DNA of 64,000 bases from Ruminococcus flavefaciens (lineage in GTDB: Bacteria; Bacillota; Clostridia; Oscillospirales; Ruminococcaceae): NCBI GenBank assembly GCA_002309635.1, contig DBXO01000003.1:6672-70671 (forward strand). The letters run 5' to 3'. The stretch's first letter is position 1, and every line of letters starts with the position of its first letter. Made by a program: the position numbers and the translations under genes. The notes under the pieces were generated by a model. That model saw only the letters and a list, made by a program, of their open reading frames with translations, searched no databases and was not told the DNA's origin. Shown in pieces: positions 16,140 to 23,155 of the stretch.

Positions 16140-17402
16140 GTGGCAGGTTTCTCTGAGCTTATAAAGAATTTCAGTAAAACAAGAGAATATGTTCGTGATT
16201 TCTTCGTTTACGGCTGTAAGGTAAGAAGTGATTTCGATAAAAAGAGCGTCCGCACTTACGACGACGAAAAGCGACGTGTTGAAAGCTGGATGCAGGATTA
16301 TATGCGCTATGACGACTCTGTTCACGGCAGAAGCGTTTCCATATCCGTAGACAGCTGCCATATCTCGGAAAATCCGCTGTATAATGCATATTACTCCAAG
16401 AGCTTTACGGATAACGATATAAAGCTGCATTTTCTCCTTATGGACATTCTGAATGACGGGCAATGCCGAACTCTCAGGGAGCTTACTGATACTCTCAACA
16501 ATGAGTATGAGCAGCTTTTTGACGATCAGACAGTCCGCAACAAGCTTAAAGAATATACCGAAGAAGGGATAATCGTTGCTGAAAAGCAGGGCAAGACCAT
16601 GTATTATTCGCTTTCAGCTGCCCGCACAGATGAATACATAGAGAAATACAAGGGACTTGCCGACGCTGTGAAGTTCTTCTCGGAAGCTCCCGATTTCGGC
16701 GTTATCGGCAACAGCATAATGAAAGCTGTAGGTATAAAGAATGAGCTCTTTCATATAAAGCATAATTATATGATACACGCCCTTGAAGATATACTTGTTC
16801 CCGATATACTGGCAGCTATCGATGATAAGAGCGGTATCATAATAAAGAAGTTCGCAGTAAGGGCTGACGATGAACCTGCGGAGGAAACAATAATACCTAT
16901 GCAGATAATTGTTTCCGTTCAGACGGGCAGACGGTATATTGCCGCATATGTACCGAAAACACGCAGGTTCTCCACATACAGGCTTGACAGGGTAAAGCAG
17001 ATCAATAGAAACATCATATGCACTGACTATGACAGATTAAAAGAGCGCTATGATGTGAATATACGGCGATGTTTCGGAGTTTCCTTCGGTGACCGCCGTG
17101 AAGTCGGAACAGTCAATGCCATAAAGATAACATTTACTGTTGACGAGAAAAGGGAGTTCTTCATAATAGAACGTCTTGAACGTGAAAAGCGCTGTGCTGT
17201 GCTTGAAAAGACAGGAGAAGGTCTGTACACTCTTACTGCCGATGTGTTCGATCCAAATGAGATAATGCACTGGGCAAAGACCTTTATCGGGCGAATAGTT
17301 TCAATTGAAGGCGGTACTCAGAAGGTCAGAATGCGTTTTTACAACGACATCCGCAGAATGTATCGAATGTACGGAGGTATTGAAGATGAACATATTCAGT
17401 GA
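16140..17402 (+). CDS. WYL-domain regulator with winged-helix domain (first of a pair)
   Basis: 420 residues from GTG at 16140, supported by AAGGAAAGGGAG upstream. Residues ~95-165 read like a winged helix (FLLMDILNDGQCRTLRELTDTL, then RNKLKEYTEEGIIVAEKQGK). Residues ~260-300 carry the WYL core (GRRYIAAYVPKTRRFSTYRL, then DRVKQI). WYL proteins sense nucleic acid or other ligands and control repair and defence genes; here the neighbour rtcB diverges from it. The gene overlaps the next WYL gene by 17 bases, so the two are co-translated and may form a heteromeric regulator. The link to RNA damage is an inference from position. Confidence 0.75.
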   Translation: MAGFSELIKNFSKTREYVRDFFVYGCKVRSDFDKKSVRTYDDEKRRVESWMQDYMRYDDSVHGRSVSISVDSCHISENPLYNAYYSKSFTDNDIKLHFLLMDILNDGQCRTLRELTDTLNNEYEQLFDDQTVRNKLKEYTEEGIIVAEKQGKTMYYSLSAARTDEYIEKYKGLADAVKFFSEAPDFGVIGNSIMKAVGIKNELFHIKHNYMIHALEDILVPDILAAIDDKSGIIIKKFAVRADDEPAEETIIPMQIIVSVQTGRRYIAAYVPKTRRFSTYRLDRVKQINRNIICTDYDRLKERYDVNIRRCFGVSFGDRREVGTVNAIKITFTVDEKREFFIIERLEREKRCAVLEKTGEGLYTLTADVFDPNEIMHWAKTFIGRIVSIEGGTQKVRMRFYNDIRRMYRMYGGIEDEHIQ

Positions 17403-18369
17403 GATATATGGTACATATTTCCGTATAGCTGCGAAGCTTCTAGGAAAAGATAGCAGTGATGAAAAGACAGTCCGTGAAACTGTACTGCGTGACGGCTTCC
17501 GTGATTCTGTGCTTTTTCTGCCTCAGAAGCTTATCCCAGGTGGTGAAGACTGGGGCCTTTTCAGACGTGACGAAGATAAATCTTTGAGTCGTATAACGAA
17601 AAAAGCACCTGTGAAGGTGCTGACAAAATTGCAAAAGATGTGGTTGAAAGCAAAGCTCTCTGATCCGAGAGTAAGGCTTTTCCTTGAAGACGAGGTTATA
17701 GAGAACTTAAAAGAGGAGCTGGCTGATGTAAAACCTCTGTACCGCCATGAGCATTTCAGACTTACGGACAGATATACCGACCACGATGACTATTCCGATG
17801 AGAAATATGTTGCTAATTTCCGAGCAGCTCTTGATGCTGTAAAGAACAGGCGTATAGTCGATATACGCTTTAAAACAGGACGCGGTAAACACGCAAGCGG
17901 CAGATTTGTACTTCTGAAAATAGAGTTCTCACCGAAGAACGGCAAATTCCGTGCATACTGCTATCTTCTCAGGAATGATAAAATACGCAGCAGCGGTCTT
18001 ATAAATATCGGACGTATATGCAGCATAACTGATACCGGAAGAATATTCCGCACACCGGTTTCCATTGATGACTATTTCAGAAGCCGCAAATGCAAAGAAC
18101 CTGCTGTTATAAGAGTGACCAACGAACGAAACGGTGTTGAGCGATTTATGCTGGAATTTGCCTCGTTTGAAAAGCATACTGTACGGGATCTTGAAAAGAA
18201 CGAGTATACTGTGGAGCTATGGTACGATGAACAGGACGAAACAGAGGTGCTTATAATGCTGCTCAGCTTCGGACCTGTTATTGAGATACTCGGTCCTTAC
18301 AATCTGCGCTCACAGGCTAAGGAACGTCTTGAAAGGCAGTATAAGCTTCTTTACGGTAATAATGAATAG
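17386..18369 (+). CDS. WYL-like regulator (second of a pair)
   Basis: 327 residues from ATG at 17386, preferred over an upstream start at 17305 because ACGGAGGT lies 10 bases before it; it overlaps the previous gene by 17 bases. Residues ~150-230 resemble a WYL domain (AALDAVKNRRIVDIRFKTG, then FVLLKIEFSPKNGKFRAYCY), followed by a C-terminal extension (VIEILGPYNLRSQAKERLE) typical of the WYL C-terminal domain. The N-terminus has no clear winged helix, so it may rely on its partner for DNA binding. Function is inferred only from domain and position. Confidence 0.65.
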   Translation: MNIFSEIYGTYFRIAAKLLGKDSSDEKTVRETVLRDGFRDSVLFLPQKLIPGGEDWGLFRRDEDKSLSRITKKAPVKVLTKLQKMWLKAKLSDPRVRLFLEDEVIENLKEELADVKPLYRHEHFRLTDRYTDHDDYSDEKYVANFRAALDAVKNRRIVDIRFKTGRGKHASGRFVLLKIEFSPKNGKFRAYCYLLRNDKIRSSGLINIGRICSITDTGRIFRTPVSIDDYFRSRKCKEPAVIRVTNERNGVERFMLEFASFEKHTVRDLEKNEYTVELWYDEQDETEVLIMLLSFGPVIEILGPYNLRSQAKERLERQYKLLYGNNE

Positions 18370-18384
18370 TATCGGGGTGATTCA

Positions 18385-18549
18385 ATGAATGATAGACTCT
18401 TTACTGTTGTAGCAGGTGTAAACGGAGTTGGAAAAAGCACTTATATTGCTAAACAATGTGAAAATAATAATGATTTGGGACATATAGTTGATCCTGACAA
18501 GCTTGCTGTAAAGTATGGCAGTATCATTGCAGGCGGCAGAGCCGCTTAA
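18385..18549 (+). pseudogene. Truncated zeta-toxin-like P-loop kinase
   Basis: 54 codons starting at ATG 18385 after a GGGGTGA site, 15 bases behind the WYL gene. FTVVAGVNGVGKSTYIAK is a clear Walker A, and IVDPDKLAVKYG followed by GGRAA fits the next conserved block of zeta-toxin-type kinases (N/D-PD followed by AGR). A stop then cuts the protein at about a quarter of the normal length and the continuing sequence does not restore it in another frame. A remnant of a lost kinase that once belonged to this operon is the best reading. Confidence 0.5.
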
Positions 18550-18676
18550 TGGTTTTCGGCAACGTTTGAATTGCATTTTCGCAGTTTTTCTGATATAATG
18601 TATTTGAACCAGACCGTTAGTGTATAAAATGTGAAAGCGCCACTATGGAATTATTCACGGCAAAGGAAGCGATAAG

Positions 18677-19783
18677 ATGTCAATATGGAATCCGTGGCAT
18701 GGCTGCCGCAAAATAAGTGCAGGCTGCGCGAACTGCTACGTTTACAGGCGTGACGGTAGTATTGGTAAGGACGCTTCTGTCGTTTCTAAAACAGGAGACT
18801 ATGATCTGCCGCTGAAAAAGAACAGGCAGGGACAATACAAGCTTACCGCTGATGACGGTATCGTTTTCGCCTGTATGACCTCGGACTTCTTCCTTGAGGA
18901 GGCTGACGACTGGCGGCAGGGCTGCTGGGATATGATTCGCCAGCGGCAGGATCTGCACTTCCACATCATCACAAAGAGGATAGACCGCTTCGCTGAGTGC
19001 ATACCGCCTGACTGGGGCGGCGGCTGGGATAATGTGACCATATGCTGTACCTGCGAAAATCAGGACAGGACCGATTACAGGCTGCCTGTTTTCCTGAGTC
19101 TGCCCATAAAGCACCGCGAGGTCATCTGCGAGCCAATGATTGGCGGGATAAATATGGAAAAGTACCTTGCAGCCGGGGGCATAGAGCACGTCAGTTGTGG
19201 AGGAGAATCTGGAGATAATGCCCGTCCATGCGACTTCAGGTGGATACAGGAGGTGCGCCGTGAGTGTATACGCTGCGGCATCCCATTCACGTTCAGACAG
19301 ACGGGAGCGGTGTTCATAAAGGACGGAAGGGTATATCATATAGACCGAAAGCTCCATATATCGCAGGCTAAAAAGTCGGGCTACAGCTATATCCCGGATA
19401 CGGGAATGGCGGACGCCATAAAATACAGACTTCCCGACCGGCAGGCATTGTTCGAGAGGCTGAGCAGATCGGATTTCAGAAGCAGATTCCATTTGTCTCA
19501 AAAGGATAAAGCATATGTGCTTGAAAAGGGGACAGAGACCATACGAAGCCATGCACAGGATTTTGTTGAAAAGCGCCTTTCGGCTGAAAATCCCGAGAAT
19601 GACGGCAAACAGACACCGATGAAAGGACATCCTGTTTTTATAGCACAGCATGCAGCCGCCTGCTGCTGCAGGAGCTGTATTGAAAAGTGGCACAATATCC
19701 CGTCAGGAAAGGTTCTGACCAAAGGAGAGCAGGATTATATCGTCGATGTGCTTATGAGCTGGATCGAAAAGGAAATGAAATAA
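18677..19783 (+). CDS. DUF5131 / phage Gp37-Gp68 family protein
   Basis: 368 residues, start supported by AAGGAAGCG. The N-terminus SIWNPWHGCRKISAGCANCYVY carries the CxxxxxxCxxC-like cysteine cluster of the Gp37/Gp68 family, and later segments FHIITKRIDRF, VTICCTCENQD, REVICEPMIGGI and HVSCGGESGDNARPCDF follow the same family in order. These proteins are thought to be radical-SAM-like TIM barrels found in phages and mobile islands; the reaction is unknown. The C-terminal ~100 residues include HAAACCCRSCIEKWH, a second cysteine/histidine group that I would read as a zinc-binding tail, uncommon in the family as I know it. It has its own terminator. Function cannot be given. Confidence 0.75.
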   Translation: MSIWNPWHGCRKISAGCANCYVYRRDGSIGKDASVVSKTGDYDLPLKKNRQGQYKLTADDGIVFACMTSDFFLEEADDWRQGCWDMIRQRQDLHFHIITKRIDRFAECIPPDWGGGWDNVTICCTCENQDRTDYRLPVFLSLPIKHREVICEPMIGGINMEKYLAAGGIEHVSCGGESGDNARPCDFRWIQEVRRECIRCGIPFTFRQTGAVFIKDGRVYHIDRKLHISQAKKSGYSYIPDTGMADAIKYRLPDRQALFERLSRSDFRSRFHLSQKDKAYVLEKGTETIRSHAQDFVEKRLSAENPENDGKQTPMKGHPVFIAQHAAACCCRSCIEKWHNIPSGKVLTKGEQDYIVDVLMSWIEKEMK

Positions 19784-19817
19784 AAAGAACGTGTTTCTTG
19801 TCAAACACGTTCTTTTT
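19783..19817. terminator. Bidirectional terminator
   Basis: AAAAGAACGTGTTT / AAACACGTTCTTTT, 14-bp stem with A-run and T-run on either side, between the converging DUF5131 and DUF89 genes. Confidence 0.85.
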
Positions 19818-19824
19818 TTCATTT

Positions 19825-20667
19825 TCAGCTTTCTTCAATGAACATTCCCGTCAGCTTCGGAACATTGAAACGGGCGGTGAATAGTTCGCATTTGCAGAGG
19901 AATTCGTAGAATACGTGCCTGCCCTGACCCGACATGGATTCAAAGTTCCCCTGACCCTTGGCAAGTATCACGTCAGATTCGTCAAGCACTTTTTTCGCTT
20001 CATCCGGGAGCATATCATATATGGTGCCTGCAACGGCTTCTCCGTTGGAAATTATCACGGCATATTTGTCAAGTCCGGTATAGCGGGCATCTTCAGAGGT
20101 TGCATCGTTCAAAACGTCTCCACCCCGGACCATAGCCCTGACTGTGAGCTGCGGAAATCTTTTTTTCAGCTGTTCAAGCATGAGCTTGTCAAGAACTATC
20201 TCACCGCAATTGTCGCAGATAAGGAGGAAAGTCTTTGCACTTGCGCAATTGCGCAGAAAGGACTCATAGGTCGTTTTGTCGTCTTCACGCATATCTGTGC
20301 TGCGGAACAGACTCAGGAATTCATCACGGTCAATGCTGTTCATAGCTCCGAAGTCGATGTAATTACCTATACGTGCCATTATCATAGCTTTTGCCAACGG
20401 GTCTCCGGCAGCTCTGATCTCACTGCGAAGGCTGTTTTCCATAGAGAGAACGAAGTCGTTATACTGCCTTTTAACGGCACTGTAATCAGCGCTCCTGCCG
20501 AAATATCTGTTATGCACCTTGTTGAAAAGATACACCATATAAGGACTTGTATCGTTCTCTTTCCGGTTGTCGAGAAGCGACCTTATCTCTGCAAGGAATT
20601 CGGCATTATCGGTCTTTTTTTTCTGACGTTCATACAGGCATTCTGCGCAGTTTTGCGAAATCCGCAT
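19825..20667 (-). CDS. DUF89 damage-control phosphatase family protein
   Basis: 280 residues. The N-terminal CAECLYERQ, the central LLICDNCGEIVLDKLMLEQL and the late ILAKGQGNFESMSG match DUF89 (ARMT1-like) proteins in order; the Asp and Asn of DNCGE and the Asp of the final third would hold the metal. Members hydrolyse damaged or excess phosphometabolites such as sugar phosphates. Positions and length are normal for the family. It stands alone on the minus strand, 50 bases downstream of the beta-helix gene that starts at 22859, with no clear promoter of its own, so it could be read through from it. Substrate unknown. Confidence 0.75.
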   Translation of the reverse strand: MRISQNCAECLYERQKKKTDNAEFLAEIRSLLDNRKENDTSPYMVYLFNKVHNRYFGRSADYSAVKRQYNDFVLSMENSLRSEIRAAGDPLAKAMIMARIGNYIDFGAMNSIDRDEFLSLFRSTDMREDDKTTYESFLRNCASAKTFLLICDNCGEIVLDKLMLEQLKKRFPQLTVRAMVRGGDVLNDATSEDARYTGLDKYAVIISNGEAVAGTIYDMLPDEAKKVLDESDVILAKGQGNFESMSGQGRHVFYEFLCKCELFTARFNVPKLTGMFIEES

Positions 20668-20717
20668 AGTTGTCTCCTTATGGGCTTATAGTGTGATTTA
20701 TGGTTGATACTGTGCTT

Positions 20718-22859
20718 TTAAAGCTTAACTATCTCGATATTCATGCTTATTCTCGGCTCAGTGGTGAGCGAATGGGTAAATACTGCACGAAGCTCCTCCA
20801 CGTAGTCGTTGACCTCCACCTTATAGATATGAGATGAACCACAGGTAATGGTTATTGGCTCGCCGAGCTGCTTTTCCCTGTCATATAGGGTGAGCGTTAC
20901 AGGATATTTGTCACCGTAGATCTCGTTGCTGGGAACTGTAATCTCCACATACTTGACAAATCCGTATGGCTTTGCAGATACAGAGGCGCCGTTGGTGACG
21001 TGTACAAGATCTGACTCGTCAAGCTTTAAGGGCTGTCTGCATTCGTGAAGATCTGATACTGTATGGAAGTAGTTTTCTCTCGTGTCGTTTGGGTCGGCGG
21101 CCTTATTGTCCCTGAGGTAGAAATCAAACTTATCATCGACTATGATATGCAGATTGTTCATACCAAGCCCGCTGAGGGCATTTTTTACCTTTGCGTTTTC
21201 AACGAGATAATCCACGTTGACGTCAGAGCAGTCCACAAACTTGATCTTTGGCGTGATATAGCCGTTTGCACTGAAATCTCCACTTACGATTATGTGCCTT
21301 ACCTCATAGCAGTTCTCAAATAAAAGGTTCAGGCCGCCGTTTATTACAAGGAAATTAGGTGAGGTATTGGCTGCCGAGCCAAGATTGCAGGATTTGAACG
21401 ATGCTTTTGCACTGTTTCGCTTCAAAGCAGTTGTTTTTATGAGCGTGCTCGTGCCTCTTATCTCAAAACGCGAAGCAATGCAAAGAGCCTGAGGAGAGTT
21501 TGATTCGCCCGAGGAGTTTGCCTGATCGGAGGAGGGGAAATCAAAGAAGAATACATTTCCCGAGAGAGGGATTATAGAGCCGCCTATCAGGCATACATTC
21601 GCGCCCCTGCTGTAGTAGAATGCGTCGCCTCTGAATGACTCGATATCCGTATAAATGAACCTCCAGTTCACTGACTGGGAGCAGTTAAGAACGAACAGCT
21701 GACACGGAACTTCAGCTGTTCCGCAGTTCGATATCTTACAGAAAGCAAAGGTTATCTCCGAAAGCATAACGTCAGAGCTGAGAGAATTCAGTATTTTATG
21801 ACAGTGCTGGAACGAACAGGAATTGAACTGGAGTCTCTGTACTCCGAAGCCGTTATCCTTGATATTCATAATGGTATTCTTGTTGTTTCCCTCAAATTCT
21901 ATGCCTGTAAAGGTAGTGAATCCGAAAACCATCTGATTGTCGAACAGAACATCTCCTGTAAACTTAATGGTAGTGCTTTCTCTGCCGTCGCCTCTTACTT
22001 CAAACATTGCCGCGTTGACGCCCAGCTGGTCATCGACAATGGTATCCGAGATAAGGTATTTGCCGCTTGGGATATAGATCCCTCTTGTGTGCTTCCATGT
22101 TTTGGAGGATGGACCTGCGTCATATGCGGCTTTGAAGAGCTTTCGGAAAGCAAGGGTATCATCGTTGACTCCGTCGCCGACTGCGCCGTAGTCAAGGGGG
22201 CTGAGATATTCGACAGTCTCACCGGAGATGTCCAAATCGCCGTCTGCGCCGAAATCCTGCGGCGTAAGATAGCCCAATGCGCCGGTGATATCGCCGGTAT
22301 CGCCCGAGTTGCCGTTATCGCCTGAGTTGCCGGTGTCGCCCGAGTTGCCGTTATCGCCTGAATTGCCGGTATCGCCTGAGTTACCGGTATCGCCTGAATT
22401 GCCGGTATCGCCTGAGTTGCCGGTGTCGCCTGAATTACCGGTGTCGCCAGAGTTGCCGGTGTCACCCGAGTTACCAGTGTCACCTGAGTTGCCGGTGTCC
22501 GAATGAGTTGACATATATGCATAGTAAGCAAGGATTTTTGAGGCGTCAACTGCGTCTATCTGTCCGTCATGGTTGTAATCCGCCGCGAGCTTCTGTGCTT
22601 CTGTAAAGCCGCCGTCATTTTTGGTTGATATCTTGGCATAATAGGAGAGTACCTTTGAAGCGTCAACGGCATCGATGATACCGTTATTATCCACATCTCC
22701 GAGGGTGTATGCGGGCTTTGCATCTTCAGTTGAAGTAGCGTTCACCGTCTTCTGTTCCTCTGCGGCTGCCGGGACGGCAGGTGAAAGGTTTAATGTCTGC
22801 ATTGCTCCGAATGACATTGCGAATGCAGTCAATACTGCAATTACTCTTTTTTTAATCAT
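20718..22859 (-). CDS. Secreted dockerin protein with pectate-lyase-like beta-helix
   Basis: 713 residues. Signal peptide ~1-33 (basic start, hydrophobic core, AxA-like end). Residues ~50-118 are a dockerin with two Ca-binding repeats (GDVDNNGIIDAVDASKVL and ADYNHDGQIDAVDASKIL). Residues ~120-195 are a repeated linker of six-residue units. From ~215 onward LDYGAVGDGVNDDTLAFRK opens a right-handed beta-helix of the pectate-lyase-superfamily/GH28-like type. The protein would dock on a cellulosomal cohesin and bind or cleave pectin or another polysaccharide; the catalytic residues are not obvious, so the activity is open. The dockerin is near the N-terminus, whereas many are C-terminal. It may be co-transcribed with the DUF89 gene. 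Confidence 0.8.
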   Translation of the reverse strand: MIKKRVIAVLTAFAMSFGAMQTLNLSPAVPAAAEEQKTVNATSTEDAKPAYTLGDVDNNGIIDAVDASKVLSYYAKISTKNDGGFTEAQKLAADYNHDGQIDAVDASKILAYYAYMSTHSDTGNSGDTGNSGDTGNSGDTGNSGDTGNSGDTGNSGDTGNSGDTGNSGDNGNSGDTGNSGDNGNSGDTGDITGALGYLTPQDFGADGDLDISGETVEYLSPLDYGAVGDGVNDDTLAFRKLFKAAYDAGPSSKTWKHTRGIYIPSGKYLISDTIVDDQLGVNAAMFEVRGDGRESTTIKFTGDVLFDNQMVFGFTTFTGIEFEGNNKNTIMNIKDNGFGVQRLQFNSCSFQHCHKILNSLSSDVMLSEITFAFCKISNCGTAEVPCQLFVLNCSQSVNWRFIYTDIESFRGDAFYYSRGANVCLIGGSIIPLSGNVFFFDFPSSDQANSSGESNSPQALCIASRFEIRGTSTLIKTTALKRNSAKASFKSCNLGSAANTSPNFLVINGGLNLLFENCYEVRHIIVSGDFSANGYITPKIKFVDCSDVNVDYLVENAKVKNALSGLGMNNLHIIVDDKFDFYLRDNKAADPNDTRENYFHTVSDLHECRQPLKLDESDLVHVTNGASVSAKPYGFVKYVEITVPSNEIYGDKYPVTLTLYDREKQLGEPITITCGSSHIYKVEVNDYVEELRAVFTHSLTTEPRISMNIEIVKL
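22289..22502 (-). repeat. 18-bp coding tandem repeat (Gly-Asp-Thr-Gly-Asn-Ser linker)
   Basis: About 12 units of 18 bp, encoding (G/S)-D-(T/N)-G-N-S. Units differ mainly at third codon positions, so the array is maintained at protein level. It joins the dockerin to the beta-helix. Such arrays can change length by slippage. Confidence 0.9.
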
Positions 22860-23155
22860 ACTTTAATACCCCTTTCCGAAATATAAGCTGTTTTTATGAT
22901 AGTTGATCCTTCATGCTGCATTCTGCCGACAAGGGAGCTGACATCGGCATTCAATATAAGTATGCAGCTTTTTTTCATATTTATTAATAATATTACGGCG
23001 TATCAAACTTTGTCCTTATATTACCACAATTTGCGTTTAAAGTCAATAGATAAATATTTAACAAGCCCCTGTACGGGAGCTTTTATCGTTATATCGTTAA
23101 ACATAAAAAGCCATGCAGGGAAGCGTTCCCTGCATGGCTTCTGAGGGGTAAAAAC
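22860..23155. other. Intergenic region between two dockerin genes
   Basis: Nearly 300 bases without a gene, holding the ribosome site of the 22859 gene, an AT-rich leader and the terminator listed separately. Confidence 0.5.
23108..23140 (-). terminator. Terminator of the dockerin gene at 23156
   Basis: Perfect 15-bp stem AAGCCATGCAGGGAA / TTCCCTGCATGGCTT with a T-run on the minus strand side. Confidence 0.85.

Noticed and set aside
18680..19693. A 337-codon minus-strand open frame opposite the DUF5131 gene
   Set aside because: The plus-strand frame matches a known family with a ribosome site; the minus frame is an antisense shadow.
19915..20691. A 258-codon plus-strand open frame opposite the DUF89 gene
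   Set aside because: The DUF89 motifs are on the minus strand; the plus frame is not protein-like.
22289..22502. Regular short repeats that resemble a CRISPR or satellite array
   Set aside because: The period is 18 bp, in frame with the large minus-strand gene, and the variation is mostly synonymous. It is a protein linker with no spacers.
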